This document shows, one piece after another, positions 1 to 12,484 of a stretch of 64,000 bases of DNA; the first letter of the stretch is position 1; every line of letters begins with the position of its first letter. Origin of the DNA: Watersipora subatra (taxonomy: Eukaryota; Bryozoa; Gymnolaemata; Cheilostomatida; Watersiporidae). The DNA lies in the NCBI RefSeq assembly GCF_963576615.1, contig NC_088712.1:15398027-15462026 (forward strand), written 5' to 3'. Under the pieces are notes generated by a model. That model searched no databases and was not told the origin of the DNA. It worked only from the letters and a program-made list of their open reading frames with translations. Made by a program: the position numbers and the translations under genes.

Positions 1-1660
1 ACAAAAAACCTGATGCATGCCATGGGAAACCATCTCAGTATCTCGCGCAACAACCAACGGTGGTTTTAGGAAGGCATCCAGCCAAAATTGTTCTTGCGCA
101 ATGTCAATCCAAAGCATTTAAATCTGCCTAAAAAAGATCCAAGTGGCTTTCTCTAAGCGGTATCAAACTATAATCAATCCTTTTTTGTTGTTTAGGTTTT
201 CTTTCAAAGCTTGACACCTGCTTATTTCTAGTCTGGTTGGATTAGTCAACCTCAACAACAAATTCTCTAAGGATTTCAGTTTGGCTGGCTCTTTAGCTGG
301 CCACCTATACATAATATCAGAATTCTAACACAAATACAGATACACACAGTTACCAATTCTAATTGTTCCTCCATGTTGGAATTGTGCTAAGTGGGAGCAA
401 ATAGTCTTATAAACTGAATATTATTTGCTTTGTTCCAGAGAACAAACAGCAAAAAATGCAGTAATTACACTCTGTATTAAAAAAACTAGTCGTTTATAAA
501 GATGGCATAAATGTAAAACCCTGATTTATATGCAAAAGAATAGAGTAATAACTCATAAAATGAGGTTTTTTATTTGCTTTGAAGACGTCAACAAGAGTGT
601 TGGCCTAGCAATGCTTGGGTTCAGCAGGTGTGTGACAGAAATACGTAGATAGCTATATTAGCTATAGAATCAAATAACTTACTACGTGCTCTACTATTTT
701 CACGGTATATTTTTATCAAATTCTCTAATTACAAAACATAAATGTTTCAAGAAATTTTGTATTTGGGTTTGTAAAGGTACTTCAGCTGTCGAGGAAAACG
801 TTTGCTCAAAGTCTTCATCATAAAAAAATTTGTATGTCGTGCTGATCATGAGTTAAGGTTTACCCAAATTGGTTGTTTGTTACACAGTATGCTTTAAAAA
901 TGTCAAAAGGATTGTATCGATCGTAAGGTGAAGGTGCTTTGATTATAGAGTGCGAAGGCTTCACAGGCATCACCGAGCTCACCGCTAGTCAGTACACAAG
1001 TACAGACAACTCTCATTTGTTTGGACAAATACATAATGGGCCATGTCGGGACATAGAAACAGTCTGGGCATAAAAAATGGAGTACGGTGCAATTAGCAGC
1101 CTGTATTGTCTCGCTCGCACATATATTCCTAGGCTAATATATGGTACAATATGCATATACAGTATACATGAGAAAGTAAAATATGATTGTACCTGTAATA
1201 GGATGCAGTATAATACTAGTAACAGTAATAATTACAAATGAAAATCACAGTACAGCGATGTGGCGGAAAACTCATGCGCACACATGGCTTGCATCATCTT
1301 TCCCAAAAGCCCCTATCGGTCAAATTTGCACTTTTTCGCACAGGCTCGGCTTCATCGGCTGGGAGAGTGAAATTCAAATAAGCTGGGTTCGATTTCAGTT
1401 TCATAAACCTACTTGCTAGTTATGTATTGCCAAGAGTTTAAGGACTGCTACGCTAGCTAAGCAGTTTCTGTATGAAGACAGGTTTCAGGGACATATTTTG
1501 GTATAATACCTTTTAATGTGAATCATCGTGTTTGCTATGTGTAACTCTATGTGTTTTGCTTAAAAGGCTGTGCTACGCTCCCATGATTTATGGCTTGCTA
1601 GTGATATGTTTTTGATTAATAGGTTATTGCAACATGCCCTTTAGAAATGATACATCATTC
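1..1660. other. Intergenic, no gene seen
   Basis: AT-rich sequence with no convincing exon, RNA gene or repeat array. Short open frames here (for example around 1183-1419) have no recognisable domain and low-complexity composition. The promoter of the receptor gene that starts at 1836 must lie in or near this stretch, but I see no clear TATA element. Confidence 0.4.
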
Positions 1661-1755
1661 GACCAATAATATTAGAGATACAATGATATTGACCAATGAT
1701 ATTAGAGACACAATGATATTGACCAATAATATTAATTAGAGATACAGGATTAGTG
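1661..1755. repeat. 30-bp tandem repeat, three copies
   Basis: Three adjacent copies of a 30-bp unit beginning GACCAATAATATTAGAGA. The third copy carries a small insertion. The array ends about 80 bp before the receptor start codon. It contains CCAAT-like cores (GACCAAT), so a promoter role is possible but unproven. Confidence 0.75.
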
Positions 1756-1835
1756 CAGTTCTTCTTGATGGAAATGTTGTCAGATTATGAACAGAGCTTC
1801 GGTAGTCACCAACTGAGCTAGCTGATAGGAAAGCC

Positions 1836-4800
1836 ATGGAGTTGCCAGTTAGCAACCATACAACCACAAGCCATTACTCAGCTACAGGACTAGGGAAGGC
1901 TTTCATTGGAGCATATTTCATCTTTGCTGCTGTATCCGGAGTCGTGCTTAACTTGATCTCAGTGGCTGCTATAAGGTATGGAAGAAGTATCAAGAATGAG
2001 TTGAAATTCCAGCTCATCCATTCATCGACAGCAGATCTTGTTTTCTCCATTTTCTATTCAACTCTGAACTATTTGATCTTCATGAAAATCTCCGTTCTAC
2101 CAAATCTGTTCTTGTGCGGAACATTCCGGTTTATCGCCATTTCCGTACTGCATGCTACCATGTGGTGTATCGCTGCCATAAGTCTTCAAGTGTTTGTCAT
2201 GTGTTATTGTCCTTATCGTTCTCCTCGTTTTACAACACGATACAAAGTTCTGACAGTCACTTTAATATGGTTGCTGGCTGCTGGCCCAGAAATACTTAAT
2301 TCAGTTGGATTGAGGTTTGTCTACATGGATGGAATGAGATTTTGTGAAGGGGTCTTGTTCAGCAATACTAACAATCTTTATGGGTGGCTGCAGACAGCAA
2401 AGAACCTAATTCCGTCAGCTATTGTCATTGTCGTCTATGCATCTGTACTCATCAAGTTTTACAAAGCCAAGCAAATATCAAACACCAAGGATGATCGTCG
2501 TATTAAGAAGGTTAGTTTGTGCATACTTTTATCTAGTAATAAAACAGAACGTATTCAACATGCCACATTAATGATACACTGATGTTAAAGATTATACTGT
2601 GTTTAAATGCAGGTGGCAGATTCAGATCTTCATCAAAGCTCTGTTAAAGTTTAAAATTTCGTAGCATTAAACTCATTTTCAATTAGATAGTCAGCAGCTG
2701 AGGGTTTAATAGACTAGTTCTCCGGACCAGATACAGCTTTAAAACCAAATAGTTTTGGTGACGTGGCAAAAGGCACAACGTATTTGCGTGAGAAGTTTGG
2801 AAAAAATCGGGCAAAAAATGTAGAAGTTAGTAGGGTTCTCACAAACGAGCCCACGCAAAGTGAAAAAGGGAGATTTACTAGTCTAAATATCAAGTTTTCA
2901 TTAGATGTGTGCCTTAAAGTTTATTCAGAAAGTTCCAGAAACAATAACAGATATTGATTAAACAGTTATTATATTACCAGTATAGATACAAGATATCTAT
3001 ACAAGAAGGATGTCAAGGTGGCCTGTTTGATTGTCAACCATGGGGTTGGTGGTTTGAGTCCCACTTAATGCCAATCTGACAAAAAGCTCTCATGAAGCTT
3101 TCATCCTAGGTATTTGGGATCTAGACCATAACTTGGAGGCCCTGTGTACCACACTGACATGGTGGGCATGTTAAATATCCACCTCTGTCCCTCACACATA
3201 GGGCATCTCTATCAGACTGGGGGTGTTGCAAAATGCATTCCTTCAGGTACTGAGAACAGGCCAACCTGTACTCTACCATACTGTTTGACACATGCATTGC
3301 TAAGATACAAGTAATTGTCGATTTCGTTACATACAATACATATAGACTGCATGTAGAAAATAAGATTTTATAAAGCTATAAAGTGATTCATGCAAAGTGA
3401 CTTAAAGCAAATAGTTTTAGCCAAAAACAATAACAACACAATTTTTCATACCTTTGCACCCTATAAATTAAAATTAACGTTTCTTTACTGTCAGCTGCAA
3501 AAATTCATTACAAAATAATTCTAGTTGTAATAAAACGTTGTCATTATAAAATACTATTATTTATACTAAAATATAGTCACTTATAATAAAAAAATGTTAA
3601 TAATTATAAAATATTATTATTTAATATAAATTATTACTATTTATTATACAATGTTGTTTTATTAGAAAATATTTGTTATTTGTTATAAATTATTGCTATT
3701 TATTATGAATTATTGTTATTTATTATAAATTATTATTATTTATTATAAATTATTGTTATTTATTATAAATTATTGTTATTTATTATAAATTATTGCTATT
3801 TATAATAAAATATTGTTGTTTATTATGAAGTATTGGTAGAAAAATAATATTCTAAGGGAATCAGATCAAAGTTCAGCTTTTAAGTAAATAAACTTTGTCC
3901 TTTGTTGAAAGTTGTCAACTTTTTAAACTTTAGAAATGAAAAAAGGCAGTCATCATTTATCTCATCACTACGTATCAATTAGTTGTCCATGTTAGTCGGT
4001 GAGAGTTATCTTCTCCATGTCTCATTCTAAATTGAAAACAAACAGCAAGTTTGATATAAAATCAAAACGGTGTAATTCAGGTACATCAACATGGTTTGTC
4101 AATATTTTAACTTACAAAATCTGGTTATAACTGACAAATGTGGATTTACGCCATACCAATTAGCGTTCAAATACAAAAAGTCATTATATGGCCAAAACAG
4201 CTGCTCAACTGGAAACTATTACATTCAGAGACATACTCACCACACAGTACTAGCAACACGTAAAAGCATAACAAGGGAGATAAATTCAAATTTATGTTAC
4301 CGGTTCCATTGTTGCCACATGCCATCTAACTTAGGTTCGGTTAAACTCAATTTACCACGTAATAAATGCATAAATAACACCAATCTACTCAGACATTGAA
4401 ATAACAGCTACGACATTCATAGTCAAAATGCTATCCATTTGTATAAAAAACACAAATCTGAACAATTTTTCATGCTGAAAAAATGAAAAACTAAACTAAA
4501 AGAGGAACTGAAAGAGTTTTTATAAGGTTGAGTCATAGAATTACAGTTCTCATTGATGGTTATTATTAATTAGGAATTTAGTTTTTTATATGTTTTACAA
4601 ACTTCAGAAATCGTGTTGTATTAGATTTGTTAGCTGTTTAAAATAGCTCCACCCAAATATCAGTATTTGCTCAAAACTTGCATCACCATAATAAAATAGC
4701 AAACATCTTGTCAATTTTAGAATTTTCTTCAAACTAAATAGAATATTTCAAACTCACAAAACACTTTACGAAATATTTCTATATTCTGTTAGAGTATTTA

Positions 4801-7800
4801 AATACCTGAAATTGATTGAATATTTTAATTTCGCTGAGGGCATGATTAATGTGTCTTTGCAAATAGTTTTTGAACTTTTTTATTGCGTGTTGCATGGTCT
4901 CTACAAAGTTCAGATGTGGAAAGTTTTTAGAGCTTTTATAAAGCTTTTGCACAGTTTTCAAAAAGTAACAAAATCATCAATGTCCCGAACCAATAAATTA
5001 AATTTGCGTTTGTCTCCCTTATCACGCTATTTTTGATGCTGATGTAGATGTTGCTGACACCAGTGTCTTAACTAGTGTTTTTATGCATAAAATGATTAGA
5101 GATTATTTTTATTGTTTTATTAGTCAAAGACTTGAAGTTTTATTTATATGTCATTTAAAATGTTGTATTTTATTATAATTAAGAGTGGTATAAAAAAGAT
5201 TAGCAATAGACATTTTGAAATTTTTGCATAGACAGCATGACTCATCACAATACTGGCAGCTTTAACAGCTATATGAGTTGTATGGGGTTAAGGAAGATCA
5301 AATCAGGAACACAGCCCCGCCGATAACATTGTGATTTTTTATTTATTATTTATTTTATGGATGTTCATATTGAGCTAATATCTAGTAATGAAGCTATAAT
5401 AGCCAAAGTTCTATATAAAATCATATGCAGCATATATTGATGCAGACTTAATGTGTTTAGGCCAAACTTTAGCCCTATGTCCCGTGTGTTAATGTTTGTT
5501 TAAACTTGAGTTTTTTAAGCTATTCCTACAATCAATGAGTAATTTTTTGGGCTTAAAAAATAACTGTAAACAATCTGCACTTCATTGCAATAAGTTATCA
5601 TTTTTTTATTCAGATAATATATTATATAATATATTATCTGATATTATATAATATTCAGAAATAAATATATATCATTAAAACTAGTCGCACCTCATAATCC
5701 ACTTGGCTGTTGTATATAGGGGCTATTGCATTGACAAGTTCTCCTTGCTAAACAACAGTGCACTAAAACGCTATCCTGTCTTGAAAAACTGTTGTTTTTG
5801 CAGAAATTTCCCCCGTTGAGCGGGGCGGGCAGAACAAAATGTTGTTTTGCTCGCCGCGCTTGCCGGGGGACAACTTCGCAAAAACAACAGTTTGTCAAGA
5901 CAGGCTACTAAAACGCGTGTGTGTTTTTATTTCACATTTTAGAAAATTAAAAAAACAATCTGTCATCATGAACAATATCTCCAATAATTTTTTTTCACAG
6001 ACCATTTACATAAGATAATATTTTCTATTATAAGAGTTATTTCTTACTATCATACTATATTATTATTATTATTATTGTTATATATGTTATACTATTATAT
6101 TATTATATATAGGAATATTATGTTAAATTATGATATAACTATATTACTAGTTACTTATATTATTACTACTATTATTATATTTACTATTATACTCGTTTTT
6201 CCATTCATTAGTTTGTCACAGTTGAAAGTCACAGTTGAAAATTGGAAAAAAAAGATTGCATCATTTTGGATTCGAACTCTCGACTTTGAGCACTGTAAAC
6301 TCGCACTCTCACATTTGACGGATTCCTTTCATCATTCTGAGAATATTCTAAAAACATCTAAGAATCTCTCATGACATGTACTAGTATTGATAAACATAGC
6401 TTGGAGTTCATAGATTAAACATTATTGAAAATATTTTTTATAAAATTCTGTAAAAAACGTTTACAGACACAGCCTGTATACCAAGTTGAGAATTAACAAG
6501 CATTCCTTACTGAGCATCTTTGCATTTTATCATAACTTGAAAACAAACTTTTTTTCATTAAGACGATGATTATTTTCTTGCGATATTTTGCAGCTCGATC
6601 ATCTAGTAATTTACATTTGTTCTAGCAACATGGTATTAAAAATTGAATGCAAATACGTATATTCCTTCGATGATTATAAAAGCTACATTTCCAATAATTG
6701 AAAACTTTCTAATATCAACTAGCCTGCATTCATTTTTTAAGCAATTTTCAAATGTTGGGTAAACTATTTTAAAAGTTTAATTTTTCTGATTTTCTCAGAT
6801 ATATGTCGGCAACACTAAATATTATTGTAAATGCTCATTTGTTTAAGAAATGTTTAAAACTCGTAAAATTGGCCATATTTAGTGTTCCTTTCACTTTGAA
6901 CTGAATTGTTTAGGCTAGAGAATTTAAGCTGTTTTCTTGAATATGTATTGATTTGATAACCATATAATCATTCTGTTTATATGATTAATGACTGTTTAAA
7001 TGCTAAGAGCAAATGCTAATCGCCTTTTGATTGAAATAGGAACTTGTTTCCAGTTCAACTACCTGCTTGTGGGAGTAGAAAAGTATTCATTAGAGCTGAG
7101 ACTATAAAGAATTTGTAACCTAAACACTGATTGGTGGAATGTAACAACCATACAACACTTACCTTATTATAAACAGAATAACCCCTGAATGCTATAGAGT
7201 TTACCAGGATGAAAACAGACAGTAAAATGTTTGAAGGTATTTTAGATAGCTAAATAGTTATTTTTGTGTTTTGACTTCATGTTTGTCGTGTCACTCGTTT
7301 TGTTTCTATAGCTACTTCTTAGTCTGATAGCATGTTTTAACTGTGCAATGATACGCAAAACTATTTTGCAATTTATGAAGCAGCAGAACTCCGTGAGTTC
7401 AAATCCTGCATGATTCAATTTTTTTTCACAACTTGAAACCGTGGCTCTACACAGATGGATAGAAAGACATCATGCAGTCTTGTTTAAGTAAAGATTGTTA
7501 TGCTGGCCGTCCCAATCATCATGAAAGATAATTATCATGTGTAGAACTGATATGCCAACTGTACAATTATTCTAAATTGTGTGGAGGTGTTTCAGTGGGG
7601 CATATGGTAGCGTGCTTGCCTTGGAACCAAATACCTGGGTTCAATTGCTGTGCAATGCAATCTTTTTTCGCAAGCTCAAACCATGGCTTTGGCAGACGAA
7701 TGAACAAAATTGGCTGGTATTACAGTGAAGATTTCTGGTGAGATTAAAGGCAAGCGATGAGGTCTAAACGCTTGTGGTGACATCTCCACCCGACCATTAA

Positions 7801-10800
7801 ACTGAGTCGGCTTAGCTGTGACAATAACATACAGAACTAGTTTTATTATGTCCTGGTTTCATCAATTATGCTTGATCGCATAATCTGACAGTTGAAATGG
7901 TAGATTAACTTATAAAAAAATGATTCTTCCCCTAATGTATGTGCCTATATTAGCAACGAGTACTTAGCCTGGCAGTTCTTGGGACTTCTTTAAGTTTAAA
8001 TCAGATAACCTGTGTCTGGGTGCTTAAATGGCTGGTTCTAAAAAACTACATAGTTTTAAAACCAAGTTTTTAGGATACCTGGCAGAAAGCACAGGGTATG
8101 TACGCGTAAAGTTTAGATGATATTGGCCAAAAGTTGTGGAAACACGCAGTGTTTGTGCAGACTAACAGACAGAAATACACAATGACTAAGTAGGATGTAT
8201 TAAAATAGATGTATTAACATAGATGTATTAAAATAGATGTATTAACATAGATGTATTAAAATAGATGTATTAACATAGATGTATTAAAATAGATTTATTA
8301 ACATAGATGTATTAACATATAGATCTATTAATATAAATGTATTAACATAAATGTATTAACATAGATGTATTAAGATAGATGTATTAGCATAGATTTATTA
8401 ACATAGATGTATTAACATAGATCTATTAATATAGATGTATTAACATAAATGTATTAATATAGATGTATTAACATAAATGTATTAACATAGATGTATTAGC
8501 ATAGATGTATTAACATAGATGTATTAACATATATGTACATATTAACATAGATTTATTGCGATATTGACACTTCTCCAGAGATGAAACTTGTAATAAATGT
8601 ATTAACATAGATGTATTAACATAGATGTATTAACATAGATGTATTAACATAGATGTACATATTAACATAGATTTATTAACATAGATGTATTAATATAAAT
8701 GTACATATTAACATAGATGTACATATTAACATAGATGTACATATTAACATAGATGTACATGTTAACATAGATGTACATATTAACATAGATTTATTAACAT
8801 AGATGTATTAATATAAATGTACATATTAACATAGATGTACATATTAACATAGATGTACATATTAACATAGATGTACATGTTAACATAGATGTACATATTA
8901 ACATAGATGTACATATTAACATAGATGTACATATTAACATAGATGTACATGTTAACATAGATGTACATATTAACATAGATGTATTGCAATATTGACACTT
9001 TTCCAAAGATGAGACTTTACCGTATAGCGATGTACATATGTCCTTTCGAAGGTTGAAAGGATTTATGCTATGATTTGGTATAGAAGTATCTCTAGGGATG
9101 ATTGCAGTTATGTGACCACCTATCAATTATTTTTGTCTTCTGCATCACGTAATACATAAACGCACTATCTATATCATCTCAGACCATATATACTGTACAT
9201 ATCTTCACAGACCTTCTGTCTGCCACCAAAACCATTTTTAAGAATGTAAGTAATATATTTATTGGGCAGCCATTTTTTCTTAATTTTAATGAACTACTTT
9301 ATTTGCGGAGGAACACTTACACGAATAAATTAATCTGTGAGTCCATCTTGCAATAGAGTGCTAAACCTTTGCATGCTTATAGCATGTGTTTAATTTTATG
9401 GATGACTTTTTGATTCCATATGTAATTGTATCTGCAAATCAAATCATATACATGCTATATAGTCTAAATCAAAACCATCACTGTCAATTTCATCAACTTC
9501 AGTATTAAAGGTTTTTGGAGGTGATTTCACAATGAAAAACTGCAACAGCAACTTTTGATGACGACATGCTAAAATCTCAAAAAATTATGCCAAACTTTAA
9601 TAAGTTTGTGAAGAATATGCTTGTATATAGACTTGTTAATACCTCCCGTTTATATAGCTGCAAACTAATAACCGAAGGCAATATATATCTCAATTTGAAA
9701 AAATGAAGACCATGCTGCCTTATTATTTTTCACAATTTTAATTTAACAAAAATAGGATGAAATGCATGATTTTTTGCAGTTAGCACCGACAAACCTAAAT
9801 TTCTGCTACATAATTTTTGAACTTGTTTTATTTACAGTATTACTGTTAGATTAAAATGTGAAAAGTATAGTAAAGTGCAATTAAAACAGAATTTAGCTGA
9901 CTAACTCAAACAGTCTGTGAGGCATCTTCATCATCATACTAATTATTGAAGGTTAAAACTTCGAAGCCATAGCTAAGGTCATAAGGTCATAGATAAAGCA
10001 GGAAAATGTTTTTCTACCTGATTCAGAGGTCAATTAAACTCAGCTTCAAAGTTGTGCTGTTTTTTGCACTTTCTTTTTATGCAAAATGAAATTTTTTTTT
10101 GTTTATATATGTTTTTGATAAAATTTTCCAAGTTTCAAGTTGTTTGGGCTGTTGGTTTTTGAAATATTGCCACAAGGTTGAGGGTACTTTTAATTGACCA
10201 AAAATTACTGGAAAAAAACCAAACATTAAAGGCAGCTGTTCTGGCAGCTGCAAAAATTAATGTTCTGGCAGCTGCTAGAACATTAGTTACTAAAAACATA
10301 CCGATTGCAATTTTCAGTAATTAATATCAAAATAGATAAAATTAAAATGCTTCTTTTTATCAGAAATGAGAGCTTTACACTATTTGTTTTTCCATTTATA
10401 GAAAATATACAAACTCTATCAGGTCTCTACATCAATCATGATTATTCTCAATGTACCTTTTAAACATCAAATCTTTGAAAGAGGTGGGGAAAAAAATCGT
10501 CTAAATTTAATTTTTGTTGCTTTATTTTTATTCCAACAATATTTTATTTTCAGAATAAAAATAAAATAATTTTTGTTTATTCTAAAATTAATATCATTTT
10601 ATTTTTAAATAATTTCAATTTAATTTTAAAGTTTGGAGCTTTAAAATGCTATTCAGTGTAACGGAATTCAGTGCTAAATTCGTTCACAATCAATTGAAAA
10701 TTGCCAACACAGTCTAGGGACAGGGTGGTTATACAAGGTTGGGCTTCCAATCTTTAAGCTACTACATGTATATCTTGCATTCCAATTCTAACCTGTTTTC

Positions 10801-11934
10801 AGTTGTCACTCATGCTGGGCATTGATGCTGTGATGACAGCTCTTGTTGTTGGGGCTAACTCCTATCACTACATGGTGCCGCAACTCTACAGCTTCACCCT
10901 AACAGAAGAATTCAAAATTGATGTCATATTTGGGGCAATAGCTAATAGCAAAGCTTTCCTCACCCCAATCGTCTATATGATCTCTAACAAAAGCTTCAGG
11001 GTGAGTATAGCTGCATTCGCTATGCAATGAGTTAAAAGTTATAGTTTTTTGTACTTTTAGAAAAAAATTGCTACTAACAAAACTCGTGCGACGTGGAAAT
11101 CCTCACGTATAATCGCTAACTACTATCTATCACACTATGCACACAGCTTTTCTTAGGTGTGGAGTAGTGGGTGAGTGGTGCATATGGCAGCGTGCTTGGT
11201 TGCAAAATGAGACCAAGTTTAATCCTTACGTGAGGCAATTTTTTTCCTTACACTCTTAGTGCGGTTTCAGGCCGACCAGCCCTTCCTCTTATTAAAGTAA
11301 AGATTGCAGCAAAAATTAACTCTGCTAAAATTACTTTTAATTTTTAATTATTTAATAATTAAATAAATTAATTATTAAATAGGCAACTAAATTAATTTAA
11401 TTCAATTCAATTAAAATTAAATTTAAGTCTGATAAATTTAATTTTGATTAAACCTATTGTAATGTAACATCCATTCACCACATCAACCAAATTTGTACTA
11501 TCAATATAATTTGTCTATTGTCTTCTAAAAAAATTTTATTTTTTCGATTACAGACTTTAAAAATCTATTCGATGTCTTAAATAAAAGTAATCACCATTTT
11601 GTCAAGGAATGTTTACAGTAAGTGAAAACAATGGTTTAAAAACTAAATTAATATTTATGAAGTAAGTCACTGAAGCTTTTAAGCCACATGCTAAGTTAAC
11701 CACTTTCCTTGTTCGTAAGATAACACAACCTAAAAAACATCATCTCTAATTCCTGCGTAATTCTAGTTCTTACTACCAGTTACTAATCATTTCAAATTTT
11801 AGGATGATGTAAAAATGGTGTTGGAAAGAGGATTGTGCTGCTCTGGTATCACACAAATGACAGAAGAAGATGAATCTGATGAAGAGCCATTTATCAAGGA
11901 ACCAGACCATAGCACTGAGCTTGGAACCATTTAG
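1836..11934 (+). CDS. Rhodopsin-like G-protein-coupled receptor, three exons, 334 aa
   Basis: Seven-helix plasma-membrane receptor. Exons 1836-2510, 10803-11000 and 11803-11934 are joined by GT-AG introns, all phase 0. The start is a good Kozak match (GCCATGG). Seen: N-glycosylation sequon NHT at residues 7-9; TM1 about 23-47 with N39; TM2 with D67 in a TADL motif; C94 at the top of TM3 and a matching Cys in ECL2 (RFCEG); a Trp in TM4; TM5 before a basic third loop. Exon 2 holds TM6 and TM7. Exon 3 is a short acidic tail with a possible palmitoylation pair (LCC). Odd points: the D/E-R-Y box is replaced by Q118-V119-F120 although the following proline is kept; TM6 lacks CWxP; TM7 has TPIVY for NPxxY. 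The ligand is unknown. It is class A by layout, probably a lineage-specific orphan. Confidence 0.82.
2716..2960 (+). repeat. Dispersed repeat, copy 1 (relative at 8030-8170)
   Basis: A block around GTGGCAAAAGGCACAACGTA recurs in diverged form at 8030-8170 (TGGCAGAAAGCACAGGGTA). Both are followed by a similar GCGTGAGAAGTTTGG-like stretch. An old interspersed element of unknown class. Confidence 0.45.
3005..3120 (+). mobile_element. tRNA-like SINE fragment
   Basis: B-box-like GGTTTGAGTCCC at 3051-3062 lies downstream of a weak A-box region. The copy lacks the conserved tail of the family and is probably old and truncated. Confidence 0.4.
3525..3835. repeat. 20-bp AT-rich minisatellite
   Basis: Head-to-tail copies of a 20-bp unit of the form ATTATTGTTATTTATTATAA. 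It is best preserved at 3700-3800, where the period is exact, and decays outward. Confidence 0.75.
4091..4399 (+). pseudogene. Possible retrotransposon integrase remnant
   Basis: A short frame reads DKCGFTPYQLAF near residues 15-26, then an HTVLATRKSITR stretch. This resembles the region after the catalytic core in Gypsy-type integrases (a GFTPYQLAFG-like motif, then an RK-rich helix). No catalytic residues or flanking pol are visible, and later residues look frame-shifted. It could be chance similarity. Confidence 0.35.
5772..5906. mobile_element. GC-rich foldback element with 10-bp direct repeats
   Basis: Two arms of about 55-60 bp pair with each other: CCTGTCTTG from 5775 and CAAGACAGG ending at 5904, with the poly-T/poly-A and GGGGG/CCCCC stretches matching inside. 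The identical decamer ACTAAAACGC flanks both sides (5762-5771 and 5907-5916), consistent with a target-site duplication. The GC content is far above the surroundings. A non-autonomous DNA element is the simplest reading. Confidence 0.65.
6235..6330 (-). mobile_element. tRNA-like SINE, minus strand
   Basis: Read on the minus strand, GAGAGTTCGAATCC gives a B box, followed by the family's TGATGCAATCTTTTTTT junction. The upstream part resembles a tRNA anticodon arm. Confidence 0.5.
7365..7500 (+). mobile_element. tRNA-like SINE
   Basis: B box GAGTTCAAATCC at 7395-7406, then a poly-T stretch, then the family tail (ACAGATGGATAGAAAGAC ... GTAAAGATT). The A-box side is eroded. Confidence 0.55.
7560..7765 (+). 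mobile_element. tRNA-like SINE
   Basis: A-box-like ATGGTAGCGTGCTTG, then B-box-like GGTTCAATTGC at 7638-7648, then GCAATCTTTTTTCGC and a CAGACGAATGAAC tail. This is one of the better preserved heads of the family. Confidence 0.55.
8030..8170 (+). repeat. Dispersed repeat, copy 2 (relative at 2716-2960)
   Basis: Diverged relative of the block at 2716-2960, here immediately upstream of the 16-20 bp minisatellite. Confidence 0.4.
8196..9020. repeat. Two-part TAGATGTATTAACA minisatellite
   Basis: Arrays of a 14-16 bp unit (ATAGATGTATTAACAT) shift into an 18-20 bp variant containing GATGTACATATTAACA. Each array ends with the same non-repetitive tag (ATTGCGATATTGACACTT near 8555; ATTGCAATATTGACACTT near 8982), so array plus tag was itself duplicated. 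Open frames across it are artefacts of the repeat. Confidence 0.85.
11160..11310 (+). mobile_element. tRNA-like SINE in receptor intron 2
   Basis: GGTGCATATGGCAGCGTGCTTGG matches the head at 7590 in its first and last parts. A decayed B box, a GAGGCAATTTTTTT junction and the tail ATTAAAGTAAAGATTGCA follow. The rest of the intron (11001-11802) is AT-rich with no other feature. Confidence 0.5.
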
Positions 11935-12484
11935 CTTTGAACCACTTTTTTTCCAATGACATAACTTTCCTGATAAATTCCGACAGACTCCGAGAAAGCT
12001 GAGAGCTTTTGATTAAAGACTCATTAAGTGTAGCTTGAGACAAACTTGCTATGACAAAACATTTGTTGTCAAGTAGTCTTGAACCCTGACTCCAAAGTTT
12101 GGAGTTCCATTTGTAGAAGGTGTCATTTTAAATATAACTACAAACATAAACTTGAAGTCAATATGCAATGTCGCAACTAGGTAAATCTGTCATTAACTTT
12201 ACATGTATTGATATTACAATAATAGCAGGTGGATTAAGCAGTAAATTCATACAATCAATAATTTGAATTCCAATTGACCTGTACTCATCGTTTCTTTGTT
12301 AGCTACAAACAGTTTTAAAAATTGAAATGTTCCTGTTAAAAGTCTTGCAGTTTAAAACATTCTCAGACAGTATTGAGAACCCCTAAATGAAGGTAGATAC
12401 TTAGGAATGACAAAAACAGACAGTATCCTTCTCAGTAAGGTGTTCTACAACGAATATATAATGTTTCTAACTCGTATACATTCA
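11935..12484 (+). other. Receptor 3' flank
   Basis: No second gene is seen. An ATTAAA variant polyadenylation signal lies at 12012-12017, about 80 bp after the stop, and is the only candidate signal close by. Confidence 0.35.

Larger units (their letters stand above)
2511..10802 (+). other. Receptor intron 1 (8.3 kb)
   Basis: The donor is GTTAGT after the codon for K225 and the acceptor is TTTTCAG before 10803. The intron is a repeat sink; its SINEs, minisatellites, foldback element and retroelement scrap are listed separately. The stretches 4400-5600, 6400-7360 and 9030-10800 show only AT-rich sequence. An imperfect TAT/ATT microsatellite lies near 6058-6205. Confidence 0.75.

Noticed and set aside
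8196..9020. CRISPR-like array
   Set aside because: The units are contiguous without unique spacers and the DNA is animal; it is a minisatellite.
8780..9126. Long repetitive frames (MYIYVN and CTSML repeats) on the minus strand
   Set aside because: They are translations of the 18-20 bp minisatellite and have no start context or conservation.
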